Of a stretch of 44,745 nucleotides of DNA, positions 8,788-17,600 are shown piece after piece. Under the pieces are notes generated by a model. It was not told the origin of the DNA, searched no databases, and was given only the letters and a program-made list of their open reading frames with translations. The position numbers were made by a program, and so were the translations under genes. The number at the start of each line of letters is the position of its first letter. Position 1 is the first letter of the stretch. Origin of the DNA: JBGPHT01 sp041484525 (GTDB taxonomy: Bacteria; Acidobacteriota; Terriglobia; Bryobacterales; Bryobacteraceae); the NCBI GenBank assembly GCA_041484525.1, contig JBGPHT010000056.1, positions 1 to 44,745 of the forward strand. The letters run 5' to 3'.

Positions 8788-8939
8788 TAAGAAATCCTAA
8801 TAGTCGGTTTTCGGAGCTGAAGAGCCCGAAATCCCGGAGTCATGGAAGCGTAAGGTACCGCCGTTGCGCCGCTTCCACCCGCCTGACCGGCCGCCGAGTG
8901 CCCTTGTTTGCGTGCCTCGGCAAAAGTGGAGGATTTCCC

Positions 8940-9224
8940 GTGTCGAAACTGCGTTTCACTCCCGCCGTAAAAGGTAAGTTGACTGCAATTTCAAGTTTGA
9001 AATTGGCCCCGCGCGCAAACGGCGACCTTCGCAGAGAGATCGCCGCTGTGGCGAATCAGATCTGGCAATCCAAGGGCTGTCCGGACGGTTCATCCGAAGC
9101 CGACTGGTCCCTGGCAGAGCGCCTGCTCGCCCGAAGAGGACGCAGCGCCAAAATCACCAACATCGAGTCCCGCCGACGGGCAGACTCCGCTTTCACCGGG
9201 CAGTTCGATCCTGGAGCTGCTTGA
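8940..9224 (+). CDS. Small DUF2934-like protein
   Basis: This protein of about 94 residues begins at GTG 8940, preceded by GGAGG about eight bases upstream. Its middle (LRREIAAVANQIWQSKG, then CPDGSSEADWSLAERLL) has the pattern of DUF2934: an Arg/Ile helix, an Ile-Trp, a Gly-x-Pro/Cys-Pro-Asp-Gly turn and a Trp-x-x-Ala-Glu helix. The function of the family is unknown. The frame is open further upstream to 8769 but that part reads as noise. The C-terminal 25 residues are basic and unstructured. Confidence 0.6.
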   Translation: MSKLRFTPAVKGKLTAISSLKLAPRANGDLRREIAAVANQIWQSKGCPDGSSEADWSLAERLLARRGRSAKITNIESRRRADSAFTGQFDPGAA

Positions 9225-9317
9225 AGGTCGAAGGACGAATCACCAATCACGCAGGCCTGGCCGGTGTGCCTTGCCTAATAACGGACCGGAACATCCGCTT
9301 AGAAAGCGATCTCCATC

Positions 9318-9827
9318 ATGGCAGAAGCGAACAACCCAGGGGCCGCCAGCGGGACGATCAATATCCTATGGTTGAATTCGGCCGCCGAGGACTGGCAGTC
9401 CTTGTGGACCATCTTCGAACACCACGAGCGCGACCTCTGTCCCGGCATGGAATGGTCATTGATCGCCGGGTCCACCTGGGCGTCCGCCGAAAAGGCGATG
9501 GGCGGGGAAGGGATACCGGTCGTGCTGTGCGAGTCTGAGCCCGAGCCGCAATCCGGGGCCGCGGCCACCGCAGACGGCTGGAGAGAATTGCTCGATCTCA
9601 TTCGGGAATTGCCCAATCCGCCCGTGCTGATCGTCACGTCGCGGCTCGCCGATGACCGGTTATGGGCGGAAGCTCTGAACCTGGGCGCCTACGACGTCCT
9701 GGCGGAGCCATTCAACGAAGCCGAGGTGGTCCGCACGGTCAGCCGCGCCTGGGACCACTGGAATTCGAGCCGTAAGCCAATTCCTCCGGAAGCGCCCGAG
9801 CAAGCGCCGGACGAGTCTGCCGCGTAG
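9318..9827 (+). CDS. Degenerate (pseudo-) receiver domain protein
   Basis: This 169-residue protein has the layout of a CheY-like receiver: beta-1 INILWLNSAAED, beta-3 PVVLCESE, beta-4 PPVLIVTSR and beta-5 AYDVLAEPFNEAEVV. The residue after beta-3 that should be the phospho-accepting Asp is Cys71/Glu72, and the Lys of the usual KPF motif is Glu130. It can therefore hardly be phosphorylated in the usual way. It is a single domain with an acidic Pro/Ala-rich tail and no output domain. An acidic residue in place of Asp may mimic the phosphorylated state (inference). The start at 9318 has only a weak upstream purine stretch. Confidence 0.7.
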   Translation: MAEANNPGAASGTINILWLNSAAEDWQSLWTIFEHHERDLCPGMEWSLIAGSTWASAEKAMGGEGIPVVLCESEPEPQSGAAATADGWRELLDLIRELPNPPVLIVTSRLADDRLWAEALNLGAYDVLAEPFNEAEVVRTVSRAWDHWNSSRKPIPPEAPEQAPDESAA

Positions 9828-9831
9828 TTTC

Positions 9832-10875
9832 CTACTGCGCCGTCGGGCGACGAGCTTCACCCGCTTCTTCGACCGTGCCACTTCCATCGGGGTCTGCTTG
9901 TATCGATCCCGCCGCAGCCGGTCGCCGCCCGCGTCCAGCACGGCCCGCATGATACGGGCGTTGCCGCGCGAGGCCGCCTGATGGACCGCCGTCCACCGGC
10001 ACGTTCGGACTGGCGCCATTCGCCAGCAGCCACATGGTTTGCGGAATCTGTCCCCAGCAGATCAGGTGGTTGAGCAGCGGCTTGCCGTCCGCCACCGCGC
10101 GATCCAGATCGGCGCCGTGCTCGAGCGCCAGGATCGCCTGTTCGGTGGTCCCGTTCCACAGCGCCGGCACGACCGCCGCGGTGGGGTCCGCGCCGCGATC
10201 GAGTAGCAGGCGGAACAGGTCCAGGTTCTTGGCCGAGGCCGCGAAGTATACGGCATCCACATCGTGCCCCCACGATTTGGTTTTGGCCGCGATCTCCGCG
10301 CCCGCGTCCAGTAGCATCACCGCCACTTCGAGCACCGCCGCCCCCGGCAGCCGCGACCCCGCCGCGCACTGCAGCGCCGTCAGTCCGCCATGGTCCCGCT
10401 CACGCGCAAACTCGGGCCGCACGGCCAGCGCCTTTTCCACCAGCTTGCGGTCGCCCAAAGCCGCGCCGGCGAAACCGTCCACCACGGCGCCGCCTTTCCG
10501 CAGCACCTTTATGTAAGGAGGCTGCCCGACGAACGCCGCCACCACGATCGCCCGCGCCGCCGGCCACGCGCCCAACTCCTCCGGATCGGCGCCGTGCCCG
10601 AGCATCCATTCCAGGCACTCCAGCCGTTCTGGAGCGGGCTTGCCGGCCGCCGCGTGCGGCTCTTCCTGCTGCAGCGCGTGCAGTGGCCGGTAATTCTTCC
10701 ACTTGGCGTTGAGGTCCGCGCCGTGGCTCTGTAACAGTTCGACCGCCGCACGCCAACCCAGTTGCCCCGCCTGCACGATCGGCCGCGGATGCCGCGCCGC
10801 CGCGGGGTCCGTCTTCACCGCCGCTCGCACGCCCGCCAGGTCGCGCGCCCGCGGAGCATCGATCAGTTCCTTCAT
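9832..10875 (-). pseudogene. Ankyrin-repeat protein, frameshifted near its 3' end
   Basis: From ATG 10875 the minus strand encodes about 295 residues of ankyrin-like repeats (AVELLQSHGADLN, ECLEWMLGHGADPEE, AVMLLDAGAEIAAK, LFRLLLDRGADPTA, AILALEHGADLD, WLLANGASPNVPVDGG). After NVPVDGG at about 9985-9999 the frame loses sense. The adjacent frame carries on with WTAVHQAASRGNARIMRAVLDAGGDRL and YKQTPMEVARSKKRVKLV, which is clearly the last repeat. The short motif GTGGACGG at the break would be duplicated in an intact version, suggesting collapse of a short repeat. The original stop cannot be placed with certainty. The gene converges on the pseudo-receiver gene. Confidence 0.75.
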
Positions 10876-10940
10876 TTCGCTGAGAATAGCGGCCTTACAA
10901 TATTTGTTCAACTGCGTATAACCATTGAATAGGGGGAAAC

Positions 10941-11193
10941 GTGCAACTTCTGCTCCAGGACATCCGTGCGCCAGGGACTGGAGCTGACCGCCATCGGGGT
11001 CGCCGCCGGGTTGATGGGCGCGTTCCTCCTGACGCGTGTGATGTCGAGCCTCCTGTTCGGCGTCAGCGCGACCGACGCCGCGACCTTCTGTGCCGTAGCC
11101 GTCTTCCTGGCCGCCGTGGCGCTGCTGGCCAGCTATATCCCGGCGCTGCGCGCCACGCGCGTGGACCCGATGATCGCCTTGCGCGACGAGTGA
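10941..11193 (+). pseudogene. ADOP (MacB/FtsX-type permease) reduced to its two ends
   Basis: GTG 10941, preceded by AGGGGGAAAC, starts MQLLLQDIR, the standard first nine residues of an ADOP permease. At about 10967 the sequence jumps, in another frame, to RQGLELTAIGVAAG. It then runs through LTRVMSSLLFGVSATD and ALRATRVDPMIALRDE, the last 75 residues of the same family, to a TGA at 11191-11193. Some 700 residues are missing. The intact ADOPs at 11974 and 18415 show the full architecture. This is a deletion remnant, not a gene. Confidence 0.85.
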
Positions 11194-11222
11194 GGGGGAA
11201 CACCATTGACTCCATGTTCGCG

Positions 11223-11236
11223 TTATGCGAGCATAA
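11223..11236. promoter_or_regulatory. Palindrome upstream of higB (candidate HigA operator)
   Basis: TTATGC-GA-GCATAA is a perfect 6-2-6 inverted repeat ending four bases before the likely higB start at 11240. HigA antitoxins autoregulate by binding palindromes at this place. The assignment is inference from position. TTGACT at 11206-11211 could serve as a -35 box, but no good -10 box at standard spacing is visible. Confidence 0.5.
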
Positions 11237-11239
11237 GTC

Positions 11240-11537
11240 TTGAACGTGATCGGTTCGACGGCCATCAAGGCGTACGCATCTCTGCACGCCGATGCGGCCG
11301 GAGAATTATTTGCGGTGGAACAAGGCAGCCAGCCACGTTGTTTGGCGAGACTTGAATGAGGTTCGTCTACATTTCCCGGATGCTGACCAGTATAAGTCGC
11401 TATTGATTTTCAACATCCGTCACAACTACTACCGCCTGATCGTGAAGGTGGATTATCGGGCAAAGCTTCTTATGATCAAGGCATTCCTCACTCACAAGGA
11501 ATACACCCGAGGAGGCTGGAAAAAATGGGCGCGCTAG
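11240..11537 (+). pseudogene. higB: HigB-type mRNA interferase toxin, frameshifted
   Basis: The RelE-like HigB family is recognised by FPDADQYKSLLIFNIRHNYYRLIVKVDYRAKLL and IKAFLTHKEYTRGGWKKW. The open frame carrying it begins at 11292, but the family's first 25 residues (NVIGSTAIKAYASLHADAAGELF) lie upstream in another frame starting at TTG 11240 or GTG 11246. The frames must switch at about 11305-11312 (LF to WNKAASHVVW), which needs a +1 or -2 base difference. HigB cleaves mRNA on translating ribosomes. Unless the frameshift is a sequencing error or is bypassed, no complete toxin is made. Confidence 0.8.
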
Positions 11538-11928
11538 CCATCGACAATAAGAAGTACGCTCGCGTATTGGCGAAAGTCCTGCCACGAGTGATCGTCACGA
11601 ACGCAGAACATCTCCGCATGCTGGCCGAAGTCGAGAAACTGATGGACAGAGGCGAGCATCTACCGCGGAGGAGGATGCCGCCCTGGAACTGATGGTTCGT
11701 CTAATCCAAGACTACGAGGAAAAGCACCATCCCCTGCCCGATCCGAGTCCCCACGAAATGCTGGTGTATCTAATGGAGCAGCGGGGGTTGAAGCAAGCCG
11801 ACCTGTTTCCGATTTTCAAGTCCAGGGGCTACATATCCGACGTCGTCAACGGCAAACGCGCCATCAGTAAATTACATGCCAGGCACCTTGCCGAATTCTT
11901 CAAAGTTTCGGCAGATCTGTTCATTTGA
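11525..11928 (+). pseudogene. higA: HigA-type antitoxin, frameshifted
   Basis: ATG 11525 overlaps the higB stop and encodes PRVIVTNAEHLRMLAEVEKLMDRGEHL, the usual HigA N-terminal region. That frame ends at TGA 11690-11692. Family-typical sequence continues in another frame from about 11663 (TAEEDAALELMVRLIQDYEEKHHP) through the HTH region (MEQRGLKQADLFPIFKSRGYISDVVNGKRAIS) to FFKVSADLFI at 11928. One base appears to be missing near 11662. An ATG at 11692 overlaps the upstream TGA as TGATG, so the HTH half could still be translated as a separate 78-residue polypeptide. Summed length agrees with intact HigA. Confidence 0.82.
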
Positions 11929-11973
11929 CTCAAATTCCGACAACATTTCACCCTCCATCCGCGTCCAACCGGT

Positions 11974-14394
11974 ATGTATTCCCTCTGGCAGGACCTCCGC
12001 TACGGCTTCCGCGGATTGCGCGCGACCCCGGGATTCACCGTGCTCGCCATCCTGACTCTGGCCCTCGGGATCGGCGCCGCCACCACCATGTTCAGCGTCA
12101 TCCAGAACGTCCTCATCTCCCCCTTCCCCTACAAAGACGCCGACCGCATCGTCGCCTTCAACATCCATAATCTGGAGAATGGCCGCAACGGCGGACGGTC
12201 CGTCTTCCCGCCTGCCCAGTTTCTGGAATACCAGAACCAGAGCCACGTCTTCGAAGACGTCATCGGCGGTGGCAATGACGACATCCTGCTCACCACCTCC
12301 CAAGGCACCGAGCAATTCGATGGCGCCTACGTCACCCCCAACACCTTCGACTTCCTCGGCGTGCCGGCCCAACTCGGCCGCACCATCACGCCCGACGACG
12401 CCAAGGCCGGCGCCCCGCCCGTCTTCGTCATGGCCTACAAGATGTGGCAGAAGCGGTTCCATTTCGACCCCGCCATCCTCGGGCAGAGTTTCGTCCTGAA
12501 CGGCACTCCCACCACCTTGATCGGCATCATGCCGAAGCGCTTCACCAAGCGCGGCGCCGACATTTGGGTTTCCGCCAATCTCGATCGCACCGACACCCGT
12601 TGGTTCATCTTTCAGGCGCGCCTCAAGCGCGGCGTGACCTACAAGCAGGTGGCGGCCGATCTCCTGCCTATCGCGCAGCGCCTGGCGCAAATCTATCCCA
12701 AGGAATACCCGAAGCGTTTCTCCGTCGAAGTCGAGAGCTATGCGGCCAGCATAGTCGGCCCGTTCAAGACGATCCTCACCACGCTGGCGGTAGCCGTCGG
12801 CCTGCTGCTGCTGATCGCCTGCGCCAACGTCGCCAACATGCTGCTGGCGCGCGCCACCGCCCGCGACCGCGAGATCGCCATCCGCGCCGCGCTCGGCGCC
12901 AGCCATTGGAGGGTGGTGCGGGCGCTGCTGATCGAGAGCCTGATGTTGTCGCTCACCGGAGCCGCGGCCGGCTGCCTGCTGGCTTTCGCCGGCACCAAGG
13001 CCCTGGTGGCATTCATTCCCCTGGGCGCCATTCCGCAAGAGGCGGAGATCGGGCTCAACGTCCCGGCGCTGCTGTTCAGCCTGGGGCTCTCGGTCTTTAC
13101 GGCGGTCCTGTTCGGACTTGCTCCCGCACTCCAGATGGTGCGGCGCAACCTCGTCGAGCCGTTGAAGGATTCCGGCCGCGGCATCAGCGGCGGCTTCCGG
13201 CGGGGCCGCCTGCGCAATGCGCTGGTGGTCGTCGAACTCGCGCTTTCCCTCGTGCTGCTCACCGGCGCCGGACTCCTCATGCGCACCCTGGTGGCGCTCC
13301 AGACCGCCGACCTCGGCTTCAACCCGAGCAACATCCTGGTGGCGCGCCTGCCGTTTCCCAAAGGCCAATTCAAAACTGCGGCCGAGAAGCAGCGTTTCTT
13401 CAATCGATTGCTGCCGCGCCTGCAGGCGATTCCGGGTGTGATCGGCGCCACCCAGATCACTTCCCTGCCCCCATTCGGCGGCATCCGGAGCGAAGTGGAG
13501 ATTCCCGGCAAGACTCATTCCGACCGATGGGACAGCATTTGCAGTCTCGCGAGTGAAGGCCATGTGCGCACGCTCGGCCTTCACATCCTGCGCGGGCGCA
13601 ATCTGCTCGAAGCCGAAATCGACGGCTCGCGCAAAGTGGCGCTGGTCAACCAGACCCTGGTGAAGAAGTACTTCGGAAACGAGGACCCGCTCGGACAACA
13701 GATCCGCCTGAAGAGGTTCGAGACCATTCCTGAGTCGCCGGTGCCGAATGCGCTCTTCGAGATCGTCGGCGTCGTTTCCGACACTCGCAACGACGGCGTT
13801 CGCGAGCCCGTCCAGCCCGAGGCCATCGTGCCCTATGCCATCACCGGTTTCTACGAACGCGCCATCATGGTGCGGACCGCCGGCCCACCCATGCCGCTGA
13901 TCAACACCGTGCGCCGCGAGATCTGGGCTGTGGATAACAGCGTCGCCATGACCGAGACCCGCACCCTCGACGACTTCCTGGCCGACTACTCCTACGCCGG
14001 CCCGCGCTTCGCCCTGCTCGTGATGGGCGTGTTCGCCGGCATCGGTCTGGTCCTGGTAGCAATTGGAGTCTACAGCGTAATCGCATACACGGTCTCTCGC
14101 CAGACACACGAAATCGGCATCCGTATGGCGCTGGGCGCCGGCCGTGCGCACGTGCTCGGCATGGTATTGCGGATGGCGTTCCTGATGATCGGTATCGGCC
14201 TCACCATTGGCTTGGCCGCCAGCTTCGCCGTCACCCGCCTCCTCAAGAATCAATTGGAAGGGATCTCGCCGCACGATCCGCTGACTTTTGTTTCGGTTAC
14301 CCTCGTGATCGGGCTCGCCGGCCTGGCTGCATGTTGGTTTCCCGCTATGCGCGCCACGCGCGTCGATCCCCTGATCGCCCTGCGCTCAGAGTGA
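11974..14394 (+). CDS. ADOP: MacB/FtsX-type ABC permease without ATPase
   Basis: This 806-residue inner-membrane protein begins MYSLWQDLRYGFRGLRATPGFTVLAILTLALGIGAATTMFSVI, the hallmark ADOP start and TM1. A MacB-like periplasmic domain follows, then a first FtsX unit of three helices (about 260-380, with LLLIACANVANMLLARATARDREIAIRAALGA). The second copy ends the protein (about 680-806, ending MRATRVDPLIALRSE). No ABC ATPase gene is adjacent, as is usual for this acidobacterial family, whose substrates are unknown. It starts 45 bases after the broken higA. I see no clear ribosome-binding site. Confidence 0.92.
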   Translation: MYSLWQDLRYGFRGLRATPGFTVLAILTLALGIGAATTMFSVIQNVLISPFPYKDADRIVAFNIHNLENGRNGGRSVFPPAQFLEYQNQSHVFEDVIGGGNDDILLTTSQGTEQFDGAYVTPNTFDFLGVPAQLGRTITPDDAKAGAPPVFVMAYKMWQKRFHFDPAILGQSFVLNGTPTTLIGIMPKRFTKRGADIWVSANLDRTDTRWFIFQARLKRGVTYKQVAADLLPIAQRLAQIYPKEYPKRFSVEVESYAASIVGPFKTILTTLAVAVGLLLLIACANVANMLLARATARDREIAIRAALGASHWRVVRALLIESLMLSLTGAAAGCLLAFAGTKALVAFIPLGAIPQEAEIGLNVPALLFSLGLSVFTAVLFGLAPALQMVRRNLVEPLKDSGRGISGGFRRGRLRNALVVVELALSLVLLTGAGLLMRTLVALQTADLGFNPSNILVARLPFPKGQFKTAAEKQRFFNRLLPRLQAIPGVIGATQITSLPPFGGIRSEVEIPGKTHSDRWDSICSLASEGHVRTLGLHILRGRNLLEAEIDGSRKVALVNQTLVKKYFGNEDPLGQQIRLKRFETIPESPVPNALFEIVGVVSDTRNDGVREPVQPEAIVPYAITGFYERAIMVRTAGPPMPLINTVRREIWAVDNSVAMTETRTLDDFLADYSYAGPRFALLVMGVFAGIGLVLVAIGVYSVIAYTVSRQTHEIGIRMALGAGRAHVLGMVLRMAFLMIGIGLTIGLAASFAVTRLLKNQLEGISPHDPLTFVSVTLVIGLAGLAACWFPAMRATRVDPLIALRSE

Positions 14395-14409
14395 TGGGTG
14401 CGACTGCCC

Positions 14410-14512
14410 TCCGCGTGCCCCGGTAGTGTCGAGCTGGCTGATCGACATCCAGCACCACCTCAAAGTCGGTGTCGAGGCAAAACAGTAGCTGATTGCCTTG
14501 CGGGTTCGAGTA
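14410..14512 (-). other. Possible unrecognised coding remnant
   Basis: Between the first ADOP and the TonB-dependent receptor, the minus strand reads without stop as NPQGNQLLFCLDTDFEVVLDVDQPARHYRG, which has protein-like composition. No start, ribosome-binding site or family could be assigned. It may be a gene fragment or chance. The rest of 14395-14509 shows nothing else firm. Confidence 0.2.
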
Positions 14513-14550
14513 AGGTTAAGTCTTAACACTTTAACCTCTTAAGGCTTTAC
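14510..14550. promoter_or_regulatory. Phased TTAA boxes upstream of the TonB-dependent receptor promoter
   Basis: Four TTAA motifs start at 14516, 14523, 14531 and 14539, that is 7-8 bases apart. They are embedded in inverted repeats: TTAAG-T-CTTAA at 14516-14526, GGTTAA/TTAACC at 14514-14519 and 14531-14536, and CTTAAG at 14538-14543. The cluster ends five bases before the -35 box. It looks like a regulator-binding region. No regulator is known from the sequence. Confidence 0.4.
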
Positions 14551-14554
14551 CTGC

Positions 14555-14583
14555 TTGACAACCACGCTGGGCCGTCGTAGCTT
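14555..14583 (+). promoter_or_regulatory. Promoter of the TonB-dependent receptor
   Basis: TTGACA (14555-14560), a 17-base spacer and TAGCTT (14578-14583) precede the receptor start at 14657, leaving a leader of about 65 bases. The -35 box is perfect and the -10 box weak, consistent with an activated promoter (inference). Confidence 0.5.
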
Positions 14584-14656
14584 AACAGACAGCGATCCAG
14601 GGATGAAAGCGGTTACCAATCGACTCAAACCTGGACGGAATCTTTGGGGGTATTTC

Positions 14657-17600
14657 ATGAAAGTTCGTGTTGCTGCTACCTGCCTATTCGCGCTCGCGCT
14701 TGCGGGTAACGTCTTCGCACAAACCACTTCCCGCCTGACTGGATCCGTCGTTGACCCTTCCGGCCTGGCCGTTCCCAACGCGGTTGTGGAAGTCTATCTG
14801 CCGGGCGGCGCTCGCCCGGTGTTGACCGCCACTACCACCAGCGACGGCCTCTTCGCGTTTACCGGTGTTTCCGCCGGCAACTACGACATTGTCGTCGCGT
14901 TAACCGGATTCAAGAAACACACGGACCGCGGCGTTCCGCTGACGGCTGGCGCTGAAACCTCCATGCCCGCCATTCACCTCGAGGTCGGCAGCGTGACGGA
15001 CGTGGTCGAGGTGTCCGAATCCGCGGTCACCGTCCAGACTACCAACGCGGAAATCTCGCTAAACCTGGCGCGCAACCAGATCAAGGATCTGCCGGTGCTC
15101 AACCGCAGCCCGCAGTCCTTCGTCACCACGCAAGCCGGCGTGGCGCTGGGACGCGGCGGTGACACTGTCATCAACGGCCAGCGCACCACCTTCACCAACG
15201 TGACGCTCGACGGCATCAATATTCAGGACAATTTCATCCGCACCAACGCGGTCGATTTTTCGCCCAACCTGCTGCTGCTCGACCAGGTCGCGGAAATGAC
15301 CATCTCGACGTCGAACACCAATCCTTCCGCCGGCAACGGCGCCTCCCAGGTCATCTTCGTCACGCCCTCAGGATCCAACACATTCCACGGCAGCGCGTTC
15401 ATTCAGAACCGCAACAGCGCCTTCGGTGCGAATTCGTGGTTTAACAACACCAACGGCGTCGCCAAAGCATTTCTTAACCTGAACCAGCTTGGCGGCACCC
15501 TGGGCGGGCCAATCAAGAAAGACAAGCTCTTCTTCTACGCCAACTTTGAAGCGTTCCGGCAGCACCAGCAGTCGGCGGCAACCCGTACCCTGCTCACGGC
15601 CGATGCGCGCAATGGCATCTTCACTTATACGAACGCCGCCGGCGCCTTCCAGAAAGTGAATGTCCTGCAGGCCGCCGGCGTGACGGCCGATCCCACCATG
15701 GCCGCCATGATCGCCAAGATTCCGGGTGCGGACAAGATCAACTCGACGACCGCGGGCGATAGCAGCTCGCTCTCCGCCCTGAAGAACACCGGCGGTTACG
15801 CCTTCAACATCCGCAACAATCGCATCCGCAATAACGTCACCGGCAAGCTGGACTACGCGATGTCGCCGAAGAACACGTTCGCGGTGACTTATGCCTGGAA
15901 CAGCGACCTGCTCGACCGTCCCGATCTCGCGACCAACTTTACGGCCGCACCGCTGGTGTCGAATGACGACAAGGTGAGCCTGCTGTCGAGCGTGTGGCGC
16001 TTCGTCCCGAAAGCCAACCTCACCAACGAAGTGCGTTTCGGATTCAACCTGGCGCCGGCGCTCTTCCTCACCAGCGAGGATTTCGGAGCATCCATCATCG
16101 GCAACACTCTGTTCAGCAACCCGTTGAATACCTTCCGCGCGCAGGGCCGCTATACCAACACGTACAATTTTGCGGACAATGCCGGCTACAACCGCGGCAA
16201 GCACAACCTTCAGTTCGGATTCCAGTTGCAGCGGGCATTCACCGAGCCGTACAACGATGCCGGCATCACCCCCACCTACAACCTCGGCATCAGCTCGGCC
16301 AACACCAACGGCCTCGGCACCGCGCAACTGCCCGGAGCCAGCTCGAACGACGTTACAGCCGCCAACAATCTCCTGGCCAACCTGGCGGGGTATCTCACCA
16401 CTTACACGCAGACCTTCAACGTTACCAACCGCACCTCCGGGTTTGTCAACGGCGCTACATCCGACCGCCATTGGGTAGTGGACGACTACTCGTTCTACGC
16501 GCAGGATAACTTCAGGCTTCTGCCTCGCCTGACTCTGAACTTAGGCGTGCGCTACGAGAACTACACGGTCGTCAAAGAGCAGAACGGCCTTTCGCTGCTG
16601 CCGGTGCTGATCAACAACAACGCCATCACCACGCTGCGTTCGAACGCCACGCTTGATTTCGCGTCGGGCAGCGGCCGGCCGCTCTACAACGCCGACCGCA
16701 ACAACTTTGCCCCCAATCTCGGGGTGGCCTGGGACATGTTCGGCGACGGCAAGACGGCTTTGCGTGCCGGCTATAGCATGAACTTCGTCAACGACGAATA
16801 CCTGGTCGCGATCACGGGTAACGCCAACACCAACGCCGGACTGTCGCAGACCAGGACCAACCCCACGGCGCTCACCAACCTGATCCGCAACGGCCTGCCC
16901 ACCATCGCGCAGCCCGCGTTCCAGGTTCCGCGCACGTTCCAGGACAACTATGCTCTGAGCCCCACAACCAGCTTCGGCATGGCCGATCCGAATCTGCGCA
17001 CGCCCTACGTGCAGCAGTGGAATATCGGGATCCAGCGCCAGGTCAAGGCCTTCGTGGTGGACTTCCGGTATATCGGCAACCACGGCACGAAGTTGCTCCG
17101 CGCCCTCGACTACAACCAGATCAACATCAACGCCGGCGGCTTCCTGGACGACTTCCGGCGGGCGCAGAATAACGGCAACCTGGCGCTCGCCCGGACCGGC
17201 ACCTTCAACCCCGCCTACGATGCGACCATCCCGGGCAGCCAGGTGTTGACGGTCTTCCCGACGCTGCCCAACGGCGGCAGTCTGACCAACGCCACCAACC
17301 GCACCACGATTCAACAGGGTGCGGTGGCGGATCTGGCCTACACCTATCAATCCACCGGCGTCAACGGACCCATCAACTTCTTCTTCAATCAGTACGCGAC
17401 CAGCCTGCGGATGATGACGAATTACAGCAACTCGAGCTACAACGCGCTGCAGGTCGAGCTGCGCACACCGCGCTACCATGGACTGACTTTCCAGGGTAAC
17501 TACACTTACTCGAAGGTGCTGAGCGACGCCGTCAGCGGTGTCGACAATAACAACCAGGGCCGCTACGAACCCTTGATGGACAACAACAATCCGAAGCTCG

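Noticed and set aside
9832..11268. A 478-residue ankyrin protein starting at 11268
   Set aside because: Residues before MKELIDAPR are the antisense of the ADOP remnant and higB leader; repeats begin only after 10875.
11872..14274. An 800-residue minus-strand protein opposite the ADOP
   Set aside because: It is the antisense shadow of a clearly homologous permease, with His/Gln/Gly-rich noise typical of high-GC complement frames.
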